From: Devosia sp. LC5
Lineage (GTDB): Bacteria > Pseudomonadota > Alphaproteobacteria > Rhizobiales > Devosiaceae
Assembly (NCBI RefSeq): GCF_000735585.1
Contig: NZ_JNNO01000005.1
Coordinates: forward strand, 1 to 64,000
Length of the DNA: 64,000 nt
Reading direction: 5' to 3'
The notes under the pieces: generated by a model
Told to the model about the DNA's origin: nothing
Databases searched by the model: none
Seen by the model: the letters and a program-made list of their open reading frames with translations, nothing else
Shown: piece after piece, positions 1 through 9,020 of the stretch
Layout of the letters: each line of letters begins with the position of its first letter
How positions within the stretch are numbered: the first letter of the stretch is position 1
Made by a program: the position numbers and the translations under genes

Positions 1-22
1 ATGCCAATACAGTCCTCAGCAC

Positions 23-62
23 CCCCACCCCTAACCCCTCCCCTCAAGGGGGAGGGGAATGG
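23..62. repeat. Palindromic intergenic repeat, family D (single unit)
   Basis: A run of C-rich CCCCTAACCCCTCCCC is followed by its imperfect complement GGGGGAGGGG just before the urea carboxylase gene. The same C-rich palindrome occurs at 11798-11852 and 33699-33822. It probably belongs to a dispersed REP-like family. No coding function is apparent. Confidence 0.55.
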
Positions 63-85
63 TCCCGCGTATGGGGTGACCACTA

Positions 86-3000
86 ATGTTCACCAAAGTC
101 CTCATCGCCAACCGCGGCGAAATCGCCGTGCGCGTCATCAAGACCCTGCGCCGCATGGGCATTGCCTCCGTCGCCGTCTATTCCGACGCCGACCGCTTCA
201 CCAAGGCCGTGTCCCTCGCCGATGAAGCCGTTCGCCTCGGCCCCGCGCCCGCCAGCGAGAGCTATCTCAATATCGACGCCGTAATCGCCGCCTGCAAATC
301 CACCGGCGCCCAGGCGGTCCATCCCGGCTATGGCTTTCTCAGCGAAAATATCGGTTTCGCCGAACGCCTCGCTGCCGAAGGCATCGCCTTTATCGGCCCG
401 ACGCCGGACAATATCAAAGCCTTCGGCCTCAAGCACACCGCCCGCGAACTGGCCAAGGCCAGCGGCGTGCCGCTCCTGCCGGGCACGGACCTACTGACCA
501 GCGCCGCCGAAGCCCTGTCCGCGGCCGAAACCGTCGGCTACCCCGTCATGCTCAAAAGCACGGCCGGCGGCGGCGGCATCGGCATGCAGCTTTGCGCAGA
601 TGCCGCAGCCCTCGCCGCCGCCTTCGACAGTGTGCAGCGCACCGCCACCGCCAGCTTTGGCGATGCCCGCGTCTATATCGAGCGCTTCGTTTCCGGCGCC
701 CGCCATGTCGAAGTGCAGATTTTCGGCGACGGCAAGGGCAAAGTCATCGCCTTGGGCGAACGCGATTGCTCCCTGCAACGCCGCAACCAGAAAGTCGTCG
801 AGGAAACTCCCGCCCCCGGCCTGTCTGAGGCCACCCGCGCGCGCCTGCACAAAGCCGCCACCGACCTGGGCGCTGCTGTCGCCTATGCCTCGGCCGGCAC
901 CGTGGAATTCATCTACGATCCCCTTCGCGAGGACTTCTACTTCCTCGAAGTCAATACCCGCCTCCAGGTCGAGCATCCCGTCACCGAAGCCGTGTTCGGC
1001 ATCGACCTCGTCGAATGGATGATCCGCCAGGCCGCCGGCGAAGACCCTATCGCCCAGGCCGGCCCGCTCACCCCCAAAGGCGCCGCCATCGAAATGCGCC
1101 TCTACGCCGAAATCCCGCATGCCAATTTCCAGCCCAGCGCGGGCCTCCTAACTGAAGTGCGGTTTTCCGACACCGCCCGCATCGACACCTGGATCGAGAC
1201 CGGCACCGAGGTCACCCCCTATTACGACCCCATGCTCGCCAAGATCATCGTGGCCGGGGCCGACCGCCCCGCAGCCATCGCCAATCTGCGCGCCGCGCTC
1301 AAGGACACTTCGATCACCGGCATCGAAACCAACCTGGCCTATCTGTGCGCCATCGCCGCATCCGACCTGCTCGCCAGCGGCAAAGTGGCCACCACCGCGC
1401 TCAAGGACTTCGCCTTCGTCCCCGATGTCATCGAAGTCCTTGCCCCCGGCGCCCAATCGAGCCTGCAGGAATTACCCGGCCGTCTGGGCCTCTGGCATGT
1501 GGGCGTGCCGCCAAGCGGCCCCATGGACGAGCGCTCCTTCCGCCACGCCAACCGCCTCGCCGGTAACGCCGACGTTACGGCTGCGCTCGAACTGACCGTC
1601 GCCGGCCCTACCCTGCGCTTCCACGCCCCGGCCACCATCGCGCTGGCCGGCGCCGCCATGCCCATGAAGCTCGACGGGAACCCCATCGCCCACAACACGG
1701 CAATTGCCGTCGCCGCCGGCCAAACCCTTGCCATCGGCACGATCGACGGCCCCGGCCAACGCAGCTATCTCGCCGTGTCCGGCGGCCTTGCGGCTCCCGT
1801 GGTCCTCGGCTCCCGCGCCACCTTCGGCCTCGGCCAATTCGGCGGCCACGCCACCGGTACGCTCAAAGCAGGGCAAGTGCTCCACCTGGCCCGAGCCGAG
1901 CAGACAGCTACCCAGCCTGCCAGCGCCCCGGCTCCCCTCACCCGCCATTGGGATGTCGGCGTACTCTATGGCCCCCATGGCGCGCCGGACTTCTTTCTCG
2001 ACACCGATATCGAAACCCTGTTCGCCACCGATTACGAGGTCCATTTCAACAGCGCGCGCACCGGCGTCCGCCTTATCGGCCCTGCCCCCCAATGGGCCCG
2101 CACCGATGGCGGCGAAGCGGGACTGCACCCCTCCAACCTGCATGACAATGCCTATGCCGTGGGCGCCATCGACTTCACCGGCGACATGCCCATCATCCTG
2201 GGCCCCGATGGCCCCAGCCTGGGCGGCTTCGTCTGCCCCGCCGTTATTGCCCGCGATGAACTCTGGAAAATGGGCCAGTTCAAGCCCGGCGACACTATCC
2301 GTTTCCGGCCGCTCACCCGCCCCGACGATCCGATTGCCGCGCCCGCCATCCAGCGCCCGGACATCGACACCGGCTCGGCCATTCTCGCCCGCTCCGATGA
2401 TGGTTCCGTGCCGGTCGTTTATCGCCGTCAGGGCGACGATAATTTGCTGGTCGAATATGGCGATATGTCCCTCGATATCGCGCTGCGTCTACGCGTTCAC
2501 TTGTTGATGGAAGCCATTCAGCGTGATGGCAAGATTGGCGCGATCGATCTCACTCCCGGCATCCGTTCGCTGCAGATTCACTATGACAGCACCGCCATGT
2601 CGCGCAGCCGCCTGCTGGGTTTGCTGGGGGAAATCGAAAAATCTCTGCCCGCCGCTGAAGAGGTGGTCGTCCCCAGCCGGATCGTGCACCTGCCTTTGTC
2701 CTGGAACGACCCGGACATTCAACTAGCAATGCAGAAATACCAGGAACTGGTGCGCCCCAACGCGCCCTGGTGCCCGGACAATATCGAGTTCATCCGCCGC
2801 ATTAACGGGTTCGACAGCGTCGATGCCGTCAAGCAAACCATCTTCGACGCCAGCTATCTCGTGCTCGGCCTGGGTGACGTTTATCTGGGCGCGCCGGTCG
2901 CTACCCCGGTTGATCCGCGCCATCGCCTCGTCACCACCAAATACAACCCCGCCCGCACCTGGACGCCCGAAAACGCCGTCGGCATTGGCGGGGCCTATAT

Positions 3001-3622
3001 GTGTATCTACGGCATGGAAGGCCCTGGCGGATATCAGCTTTTCGGCCGCACCATTCAGGTCTGGAACACCTGGCGCTCGACGCCCGCCTTCCAGCCCGGA
3101 AAGCCCTGGCTGCTCAATTTCTTCGACCAGATCCGCTTCTTCCCCGTCGACCATCAGGAGCTGGCCGAAGCCCGTGCCGCCTTCCCGCATGGTGCCTACC
3201 CGATCCGCATCGAGGAGACCCAATTCTCCTATGCCGACTACGCCCGTGACCTTGCCGCCAATGCGGGTAGCATCACTGCCTTCAAGACCCGCCAGCAAGC
3301 CGCCTTCGACGCCGAACGCAACCGCTGGAAGGCCGAAGGCCTCGATAGCTTCATCGCCGACGACGCCGGCAATGGCGCGGTGGAAGGCGACATTCCCGCC
3401 GGATGCTTCGGCGTCGGCAGCACTGTCCCCGGCAATATCTGGAAAATCCTGGTCGAAGACGGCACCGCCGTCGCCGAAGGCGAAGCCGTCGCTATCGTGG
3501 AATCCATGAAAATGGAGATCACCGTCACCGCCCACGCCGCCGGCCGCGTCCGCGACGTGCGCGCGGCCCCTGGCCGCAATGTCAAAACCGGCGATGTCAT
3601 CGTCGTTCTGGAGGAAATCTGA
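86..3622 (+). CDS. uca: Urea carboxylase (biotin-dependent)
   Basis: ATP- and biotin-dependent carboxylation of urea to allophanate, the first step of the urea amidolyase route, in the cytoplasm. The 1178 residues have the full family layout. An N-terminal biotin carboxylase (about 1-450) carries the glycine-rich ATP-grasp loop TAGGGGIG and the motif EVNTRLQVEHPVTE. A KipA/AHS2-like carboxyltransferase part (about 460-765) starts near LWHVGVPPSGPMDERS, and a KipI/AHS1-like part (about 770-1050) follows. The C-terminal biotinyl domain has the attachment motif ESMKMEI, with the biotinylated lysine near residue 1142. The KipA/KipI parts separate it from pyruvate or acyl-CoA carboxylases. Its stop overlaps the start of allophanate hydrolase (TGATG), so the two are probably translationally coupled. 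The start codon follows a weak ribosome site. Confidence 0.96.
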   Translation: MFTKVLIANRGEIAVRVIKTLRRMGIASVAVYSDADRFTKAVSLADEAVRLGPAPASESYLNIDAVIAACKSTGAQAVHPGYGFLSENIGFAERLAAEGIAFIGPTPDNIKAFGLKHTARELAKASGVPLLPGTDLLTSAAEALSAAETVGYPVMLKSTAGGGGIGMQLCADAAALAAAFDSVQRTATASFGDARVYIERFVSGARHVEVQIFGDGKGKVIALGERDCSLQRRNQKVVEETPAPGLSEATRARLHKAATDLGAAVAYASAGTVEFIYDPLREDFYFLEVNTRLQVEHPVTEAVFGIDLVEWMIRQAAGEDPIAQAGPLTPKGAAIEMRLYAEIPHANFQPSAGLLTEVRFSDTARIDTWIETGTEVTPYYDPMLAKIIVAGADRPAAIANLRAALKDTSITGIETNLAYLCAIAASDLLASGKVATTALKDFAFVPDVIEVLAPGAQSSLQELPGRLGLWHVGVPPSGPMDERSFRHANRLAGNADVTAALELTVAGPTLRFHAPATIALAGAAMPMKLDGNPIAHNTAIAVAAGQTLAIGTIDGPGQRSYLAVSGGLAAPVVLGSRATFGLGQFGGHATGTLKAGQVLHLARAEQTATQPASAPAPLTRHWDVGVLYGPHGAPDFFLDTDIETLFATDYEVHFNSARTGVRLIGPAPQWARTDGGEAGLHPSNLHDNAYAVGAIDFTGDMPIILGPDGPSLGGFVCPAVIARDELWKMGQFKPGDTIRFRPLTRPDDPIAAPAIQRPDIDTGSAILARSDDGSVPVVYRRQGDDNLLVEYGDMSLDIALRLRVHLLMEAIQRDGKIGAIDLTPGIRSLQIHYDSTAMSRSRLLGLLGEIEKSLPAAEEVVVPSRIVHLPLSWNDPDIQLAMQKYQELVRPNAPWCPDNIEFIRRINGFDSVDAVKQTIFDASYLVLGLGDVYLGAPVATPVDPRHRLVTTKYNPARTWTPENAVGIGGAYMCIYGMEGPGGYQLFGRTIQVWNTWRSTPAFQPGKPWLLNFFDQIRFFPVDHQELAEARAAFPHGAYPIRIEETQFSYADYARDLAANAGSITAFKTRQQAAFDAERNRWKAEGLDSFIADDAGNGAVEGDIPAGCFGVGSTVPGNIWKILVEDGTAVAEGEAVAIVESMKMEITVTAHAAGRVRDVRAAPGRNVKTGDVIVVLEEI

Positions 3623-5427
3623 TGCTGCCGATCATGCTGGACCTGGCAAACCTTAAAGCCCTCTATGCAGAGGGGGAGGCGACCCCGCTCGACATCATCG
3701 AAGCCGTTATCGAACGCCGTGCGGCCTGGCCCGACAAGGCGGTTTTCATTACGCCCGTCAGCGACGACGCCCTCCGCTCGGCCGCCCAGACCCTGATGGC
3801 CGAACATCCAAAGCCCAATAGCCTGCCGCTCTGGGGCATTCCCTTCGCGGTCAAGGACAATATCGACGTGGCGGGCCTGCCTACCACCGCCGCCTGCCCG
3901 GCCTTTGCCTATCAGCCCGCAGCCGACGCCACAGTCATCGCCCGCCTGCGCGCCGCCGGCGCTATCGTCATCGGCAAGACCAATCTCGACCAATTCGCCA
4001 CCGGCCTCAACGGCACCCGCTCGCCGCACGGCGCACCGCGCTCGGTCTTTGATGCCGACTATGTCTCAGGCGGCTCCAGCTCCGGCTCGGCAGTCGCCGT
4101 CGCCGCGGGCTTTGCCAGTTTTTCCCTGGGCACCGACACGGCGGGCTCCGGCCGCGTCCCCGCCATGTTCAACAATCTGGTCGGCATCAAGCCAACGCCG
4201 GGGCTGCTGCCCAATACCGGCGTGGTACCCGCCTGCAAAAGCGTCGATTGCGTGACGATTTTTGCCGCGACCGTGGGCGATGGCGTCGCCATCCGCAAAG
4301 TGGCCGAAGGCTTCGACGCCGCCGATCCCTTCTCCCGCCGCGCCGCTTGGAGCAACCTGCCCGCTACAAGCCTGCGCGTCGGCGTTCTCGATGGCGCCGA
4401 GCGCGAATTCTTCGGCAATGCCGAGGTCGAAAAGCTCTATGATGCGGCGATAGAGAACGCCCGCGCTCTAGGTGCCACCATCGTCCCCTTCGACTATGCC
4501 CCGTTCCGCGAGGCAGCGGCCCTGCTCTATGACGGCCCCTGGGTCGCCGAGCGGCTGGCCGCAGTGAAGGATTTCTTCGCCAGCAACGAGGCCGATTTCG
4601 ACCCCACCGTGCGCGCCATCATCGCCGGCGCCAAGGGGAAGACGGCAGTAGAAGCCTTCAACGGCAAATACCGGCTGGAAGAATTGCGCCGCATAACCGA
4701 AGCCGAATGGGCCAAGGCTGACGTGCTGCTGCTGCCCACCTCGCCCACCACCTATACCGTGGCCGAAATGCTGGCCGACCCCATCCGGCGCAATTCGCAT
4801 TTCGGCCGCTACACCAATTTCGTCAACCTGCTCGATTGCGCCGCCATCGCCATCCCGGCCGGTTTCGATAGCGATGGCCACCTGCCCGCCGGCGTTACCC
4901 TGGTTGCGCCCGCCTTCACCGACAACGCATTGGCTCCCCTCGCCGATGCATTGCACCGCCGCGCCGCCAGCGGCATGGGTCGCGACAAGGCTGCAATCCT
5001 GCCCGAATCCAGCAAGGTTCCCGCAACGCCCGACGCCTTCATCCCGATCGCGGTCGTCGGCGCACACCTCTCCGGCATGCCGCTCAATCACGAACTGACC
5101 GGCCCCGGCGGGCGCCTGCTCAAACGCTGCCGCACCGCGCCCGACTACCAGCTCTTCGCCCTGCCCGGTACCGTCCCGCCCAAGCCGGGCATGGTACAAC
5201 AGCCGGGCTTTGCGGGAAGAGGCCTCGAAGTCGAGATCTGGGCTCTACCCGCCGCCGCGTTCGGCCAATTCGTCGCCCGCATCCCCGCCCCGCTCGGCAT
5301 CGGCAAGGTGAGCCTGGACGATGGCAGCACGGTTTCAGGCTTCCTCTGTGAGGCCCATGCCGTAGCCGGCGCCCAGGACATCACCCATCACGGTGGCTGG
5401 CGCAATTTCATTGCCTCCCGCACCTGA
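3622..5427 (+). CDS. atzF: Allophanate hydrolase
   Basis: Hydrolyses allophanate to ammonia and CO2, completing urea breakdown without nickel urease. The 601 residues begin with an amidase-signature domain (about 1-440) with the catalytic Ser-cisSer-Lys layout: Lys78 in FAVKDN, the serine cluster GGSSSGS at 150-156, and GTDTAGS at 170-176. A C-terminal domain typical of AtzF/DUR1,2 enzymes (about 455-601) follows. The ATG at 3622 was chosen because it overlaps the stop of urea carboxylase by one base and follows GAGGAAAT. The open frame extends further upstream, but only inside the previous gene. Together the two genes form a complete urea amidolyase split into two polypeptides, as is common in bacteria. 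Confidence 0.95.
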   Translation: MLPIMLDLANLKALYAEGEATPLDIIEAVIERRAAWPDKAVFITPVSDDALRSAAQTLMAEHPKPNSLPLWGIPFAVKDNIDVAGLPTTAACPAFAYQPAADATVIARLRAAGAIVIGKTNLDQFATGLNGTRSPHGAPRSVFDADYVSGGSSSGSAVAVAAGFASFSLGTDTAGSGRVPAMFNNLVGIKPTPGLLPNTGVVPACKSVDCVTIFAATVGDGVAIRKVAEGFDAADPFSRRAAWSNLPATSLRVGVLDGAEREFFGNAEVEKLYDAAIENARALGATIVPFDYAPFREAAALLYDGPWVAERLAAVKDFFASNEADFDPTVRAIIAGAKGKTAVEAFNGKYRLEELRRITEAEWAKADVLLLPTSPTTYTVAEMLADPIRRNSHFGRYTNFVNLLDCAAIAIPAGFDSDGHLPAGVTLVAPAFTDNALAPLADALHRRAASGMGRDKAAILPESSKVPATPDAFIPIAVVGAHLSGMPLNHELTGPGGRLLKRCRTAPDYQLFALPGTVPPKPGMVQQPGFAGRGLEVEIWALPAAAFGQFVARIPAPLGIGKVSLDDGSTVSGFLCEAHAVAGAQDITHHGGWRNFIASRT

Positions 5428-5440
5428 CAAGGAGTTCAAA

Positions 5441-5548
5441 ATGCTGGCCTGGCTCACAAAACTCCGCCGCCTTATCCAACAGGGGCTAATCGCCCGAATA
5501 GAAGCTGTCGGTTCCCACCGCTCAGCGGGCGATCGCCCCAAACGCTGA
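5441..5548 (+). CDS. Possible 35-residue small basic protein
   Basis: Fourteen bases after allophanate hydrolase, an ATG preceded by AAGGAG (7-base spacer) opens a 35-codon frame ending in TGA. The predicted peptide starts MLAWLTKLRRLIQQGLIARI and ends in a basic tail (GDRPKR). Its first half could form an amphipathic helix. The good ribosome site and close spacing argue for translation with the urea genes. The short length and lack of any family I recognise argue for caution. It ends 22 bases before the convergent SDR gene. Confidence 0.35.
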   Translation: MLAWLTKLRRLIQQGLIARIEAVGSHRSAGDRPKR

Positions 5549-5569
5549 GAACTTCACTGGCGGCCTGCC

Positions 5570-6316
5570 CTAATAGGTGGTGCGGCCGCCGGAGAGGTCG
5601 AAAACGCTGGCGGTGGTGAAGGAATTGTCCTTGCTGACCAGCCAGGCGACCATGGCGGCGGCTTCCTCGACCTCAAGGAACCGGCCGCGGGGAATGCGGA
5701 CCAGCATGTAGTCGATGAATTCCTGGGTCAGCGTTTCCAGGATACGCGTCTTGGCTGTGGCCGGGGTGATGGCATTGACCGCGATGTCGAACTTGGCCAG
5801 TTCCTTGCCCAGCGATTTGGTGAGGCCGATTACCCCGGCCTTGGCGGCGGAATAGGCGGACAGATTGGGATTTCCCTCCTTGCCGGCGACCGACGAGATA
5901 TTGACGATGCGCCCGTAATTGGCCGCCTTCATCGAGGGGATCACAACCTTGTTGACGTAAAATGTGCCGTTGAGGTTGATCTCGATGACCCGGCGCCATT
6001 CTTCGGGATCATAGTCCTCAAGGCTCGCATTGCTGCCGGCGATGCCGGCCGAATTGACCAGGATCGACACTGGGCCGATTTCGGCTTCCACCTGCGCATG
6101 GACGGCGGCGAGGCCATCGAGGTCGGTGATGTCCACGACCTCGCTGGACGCCCCCTCGCCCAGTGCGGCAACGGCCTTGTCGAGCGCTGCGGCGTCGCGA
6201 TCCCACAGGCTCACCTTGGCGCCGGAAGCCAGCATGCGGTGCGCCATGGCAAAACCCAGCCCCTGGGCGCCGCCAGTTATTACGGCGACCTGGCCATTCA
6301 AATCGATCTGGTTCAT
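5570..6316 (-). CDS. SDR-family NAD(P)-dependent oxidoreductase
   Basis: Classical short-chain dehydrogenase/reductase of 248 residues. It has the Rossmann motif TGGAQGLG (14-21), the NSAG motif (88-91), and a catalytic triad of a serine in NISS (141-142), Tyr155 and Lys159 (YSAAK). It resembles 3-oxoacyl-ACP reductase or sugar/polyol dehydrogenases; the substrate cannot be told from sequence. The open frame extends upstream to 6427, but the Rossmann fold starts right after the Met at 6316 (MNQIDLNGQVAVITGG). A start at 6352 (MSQLFEQ) is also possible, and neither has a strong ribosome site. It is convergent with the urea genes and follows the ArsR regulator on the same strand. Confidence 0.88.
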   Translation of the reverse strand: MNQIDLNGQVAVITGGAQGLGFAMAHRMLASGAKVSLWDRDAAALDKAVAALGEGASSEVVDITDLDGLAAVHAQVEAEIGPVSILVNSAGIAGSNASLEDYDPEEWRRVIEINLNGTFYVNKVVIPSMKAANYGRIVNISSVAGKEGNPNLSAYSAAKAGVIGLTKSLGKELAKFDIAVNAITPATAKTRILETLTQEFIDYMLVRIPRGRFLEVEEAAAMVAWLVSKDNSFTTASVFDLSGGRTTY

Positions 6317-6456
6317 CTCGGAAAAGGCTTTCTGCTCAAATAGTTGCGACATCAGCGGTCGGCGATTCTCATGCCCCAACCGGCACATCGCAGACTCACT
6401 GGCACCCCTCCTCAGGCGGCGCTTCAAGCAGACAAGCTATCGCTGTATCGCAGCGC

Positions 6457-6852
6457 TTAGAAGTCAAAACCCATTTGAGATAGCGGGGCGGGTTTACGCG
6501 GCTTGGCTGGTACTGGCGCCTCAGTCACGACGTCCGCCACCGGATCAGGAAGGGGAGCAGGCGCAGGCTTGGCAACCGCAGCAGGCCCCGGAGCCGGCGC
6601 CTGCTTGTCCAGCCATTTGCGTACTGGCGTCAGGCGCTTGGCCTGCAAGGCGTAGTGGTTTTCCCGGCCCGACTTTTCCTCGCGGATCAACCCGGCTTCT
6701 CGTAGCACCCGCAGATGGCGCGAGATGGCCGGGCGGCTGATGTCGAACTCTGCAGCCAGGCGATGGACGGGCGACGGGCCCGCCCGCAGCAATTCGACGA
6801 TGCGGCAGCGCGTCGGATCGGCCAGCGCGATGAAGATGGGAACAGGGGCCAT
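6457..6852 (-). CDS. ArsR-family winged-helix transcriptional regulator
   Basis: A 131-residue repressor-type DNA-binding protein. Residues about 5-80 form an ArsR-like winged helix: a start typical of the family (FIALADPTRCRIVELL), recognition helix SRPAISRHLRVLREAGLI, then a wing with REEKSGRENHYAL. No cysteine metal site is visible in the helix, so it is unlikely to be a metal sensor. The last 45 residues are rich in proline and alanine (a low-complexity tail), which is unusual for this short family. A GTAAC-N6-GTTAC palindrome lies about 30 bases upstream of the start and may be its own operator. The SDR gene downstream is a possible target. Confidence 0.85.
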   Translation of the reverse strand: MAPVPIFIALADPTRCRIVELLRAGPSPVHRLAAEFDISRPAISRHLRVLREAGLIREEKSGRENHYALQAKRLTPVRKWLDKQAPAPGPAAVAKPAPAPLPDPVADVVTEAPVPAKPRKPAPLSQMGFDF

Positions 6853-6880
6853 AATTTTCTCGATATCGGAGCCCGTCTAA

Positions 6881-6896
6881 GTAACCCAGGTGTTAC
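6881..6896. promoter_or_regulatory. Inverted repeat GTAAC-N6-GTTAC, possible ArsR-family operator
   Basis: A perfect five-base inverted repeat with a six-base spacer (CCAGGT) lies 29 bases upstream of the ArsR-family gene start. Position and symmetry fit autoregulation. This is an inference. Confidence 0.4.
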
Positions 6897-7032
6897 CCGT
6901 CAAGCCGGAACCGCTTGATAGCGCAGCTTGTTCACCGGAACCATGGCTTCACCTTTGATGCCCTAGTACGGCCTTGACCATGCAATAGTGTTCAATCTGC
7001 CGGGCTTGATGCCCGCAAAGGAGCCTTGACGC

Positions 7033-7719
7033 GTGCAGACAAATGCAAAGCCGGCCTATTCATGGTGGAGTCGCCAGCAGCGGCCCTATTCGATTGCCGA
7101 AATGGTCGTCGATTGCGTCGTCCACGTCCTGGGGCTAGTGGTTGCCGTTGCGCTTGGCTCGGTTCTGCTGGCCTACGCCACGACCGTCACAGCGCCGGAG
7201 GCCGTGCCGGCGCTATCGCTTTATGTCGGGACGTTGATTGCCGTGCTGGGGGTGTCGCTAGCCTATAATATGTGGCCGGTTTCGCCAATCAAACGGGTGC
7301 TGGCGCGCTTCGACCAGGCGGCCATTTTCCTTTTTATCGCTGGGACTTACACGCCATTCCTTGCCGTCATCGGCGGCACCACAACCGGCATGGTGATGAC
7401 CAGTTTCGTCTGGGGGGCGTCCCTTGTTGGCGTTGCCCTCAAGCTGATCGTGCCGCAGCGCTTCGGGCGCCTCGCCATCGTGCTTTATCTGGCCATCGGC
7501 TGGAGCGGAATCCTGGTGTTTCAGTCGCTGGCGCAGACGCTGCCCGCCAGCACGATGTGGCTGATATTGGCCGGCGGCGTGGTCTATTCGCTGGGGATCG
7601 TGTTCCACCTGTGGGAACGCCTGAAATTTCAGAATGCGCTGTGGCACGTTTTCGTGGTCACCGGCGCAAGCCTGCATCTGTGGGCCGTGCTCGATTGCAT
7701 GGTGATCCACCGGCTCTAA
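7033..7719 (+). CDS. Hemolysin III / PAQR-family membrane protein
   Basis: Integral membrane protein of 228 residues with about seven hydrophobic segments, matching the bacterial HlyIII (YqfA-like) branch of the PAQR superfamily, whose members are thought to be zinc-dependent membrane hydrolases. The conserved signatures are visible: an early serine-histidine region (MVVDCVVHVLG) and the C-terminal histidine motif (FQNALWHVFVVTGASLH), which supply the presumed metal ligands. The start is GTG at 7033, preceded by AAAGGAG with a 9-base spacer. It stands alone and is convergent with the DUF192 gene, overlapping its stop by four bases. The physiological substrate is unknown. Confidence 0.88.
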   Translation: MQTNAKPAYSWWSRQQRPYSIAEMVVDCVVHVLGLVVAVALGSVLLAYATTVTAPEAVPALSLYVGTLIAVLGVSLAYNMWPVSPIKRVLARFDQAAIFLFIAGTYTPFLAVIGGTTTGMVMTSFVWGASLVGVALKLIVPQRFGRLAIVLYLAIGWSGILVFQSLAQTLPASTMWLILAGGVVYSLGIVFHLWERLKFQNALWHVFVVTGASLHLWAVLDCMVIHRL

Positions 7720-8204
7720 TTGGCTGCGGCGGGCGCTCCGACCCTGGGATGGTCCATCGTGTCGCCGGCCTTCAGCCCGATTTCGACCGAGCGGCCACCG
7801 GGGATTTCCAGCACGAATTGCACCGGACCGTCGGACGGAATGCCCGTCGGATCATGCGGGCGTGCATTGACATGGATATTCTTCACCACGCCCTTGGCAT
7901 CCACGAAGATCATGTCGAGCGGGATGAAGGTGTTGCGCATCCAGAAGGACACCGGCTGTTCGCCTTTGAAATCGAACAGCATGCCCGCATCATCGGCCAG
8001 TTCCTGGCGATACATCAGCCCCTGCGCGCGGCTTTCCGGCGTGTCGACCACTTCGACGTTGAAATTGTAGTCGCCGGTCGATGAATGCAGCACCAGCTTG
8101 CCTTCGTCGCTGCAGGCGGCGAGCGGCGCCGCTGCAAGGAGCACGGCCATGGCAATCCCGGCCCGGCGCAGGGTGGAGCCGATCCGATGGGCAGGCAAGG
8201 TCAT
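7716..8204 (-). CDS. DUF192-family lipoprotein
   Basis: A 162-residue exported protein. The N-terminus has arginines, a hydrophobic stretch and a lipobox (PLAAC, Cys31), so it is probably a lipoprotein. The rest is a DUF192 domain with the signatures ESRAQGLMYRQEL, MLFDF, SFWMRNTFIPLDMIFV and VLEIPGG. DUF192 proteins are small periplasmic or secreted beta-rich proteins of unknown function. The ATG at 8204 was chosen because it directly precedes the signal peptide. Upstream in-frame ATGs lie inside the cold-shock gene. It starts 10 bases after the cold-shock gene stop, so the two are likely co-transcribed, an arrangement I recall from other Rhizobiales. Confidence 0.87.
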   Translation of the reverse strand: MTLPAHRIGSTLRRAGIAMAVLLAAAPLAACSDEGKLVLHSSTGDYNFNVEVVDTPESRAQGLMYRQELADDAGMLFDFKGEQPVSFWMRNTFIPLDMIFVDAKGVVKNIHVNARPHDPTGIPSDGPVQFVLEIPGGRSVEIGLKAGDTMDHPRVGAPAAAN

Positions 8205-8214
8205 GCTGAAATTC

Positions 8215-8838
8215 CTAGTGCGAGGACGGTGCTTCGCCCCAATTATCGGGCCGGATTTCGGCGACCATAAGGCCCTTGGGGCCGTTGCCATAGCGCACCA
8301 GCACAAATTGGCCCGGGCGCAGCTCGGTAATGCCGAAGCGGCGCAGCGTTTCCATATGCACGAAAATGTCGGGCGTGCCCTCGCCGGCTGACAGGAAGCC
8401 GAAGCCGCGAATGCGGTTGAACCACTTTACCTCAAGCCGAACCATGCCCGAGGTCGGCTCGACCACGACATGGGTGCGCGGCGCCGGCATCTGGGCGGGG
8501 TGGCGGGCGGTGGAATCATCCATGGAAACAATGCGGAAGGCCTGCAGGCCACCGGGGCGGTTGAGCGCTTCCACGACGATGCGGGCGCCTTCATGGGCGG
8601 TCTGGTAGCCGTCACGGCGCAGGCAAGTCACATGCAACAGCACATCGGCCATGCCATTGTCGGGAACGATGAAGCCAAAACCCTTGCCGGCATCGAACCA
8701 TTTAATTGCGCCGGTGATCTCAATGGTATCGAGCCCGGCTTCGCCAGGCTGAATCGACATGTCGGAACGGTTGCTCGTGCTGCCGTCACCCGGTTGGGTT
8801 ACGGGCTGATCACCGTCACCACTGAACTTGGCCCCCAT
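8215..8838 (-). CDS. Cold-shock protein with two CSD domains
   Basis: A 207-residue nucleic-acid-binding protein with two cold-shock domains in tandem: residues about 40-107 (GAIKWFDAGKGFGFI) and about 132-197 (EVKWFNRIRGFGFL). Both keep the RNP-1-like KGFGFI/RGFGFL core. Most CspA proteins have one domain of about 70 residues; the doubled form is common in alphaproteobacteria. The first 38 residues are polar and probably disordered. The start at 8838 is supported by AAAGGG about 10 bases upstream; an ATG at 8916 would add 26 residues with no ribosome site. It probably acts as an RNA chaperone. Confidence 0.9.
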   Translation of the reverse strand: MGAKFSGDGDQPVTQPGDGSTSNRSDMSIQPGEAGLDTIEITGAIKWFDAGKGFGFIVPDNGMADVLLHVTCLRRDGYQTAHEGARIVVEALNRPGGLQAFRIVSMDDSTARHPAQMPAPRTHVVVEPTSGMVRLEVKWFNRIRGFGFLSAGEGTPDIFVHMETLRRFGITELRPGQFVLVRYGNGPKGLMVAEIRPDNWGEAPSSH

Positions 8839-9020
8839 AGTCCCAAAGCCCTTTAATACTCGACTCGCTACTGCGAGGTACTCCACACCAATGCAGTCTG
8901 GCCGATTCAGTGCCAAAAGTTAAGAAGGTGTTGCGATTTTGTTTGATCGCGGCGCCGGTTGCGGCGGGGCGGCGTGCTTGCTAGGCCATGGTCCAGCGGT
9001 TTTTGCCCAGGAGGAATGCC

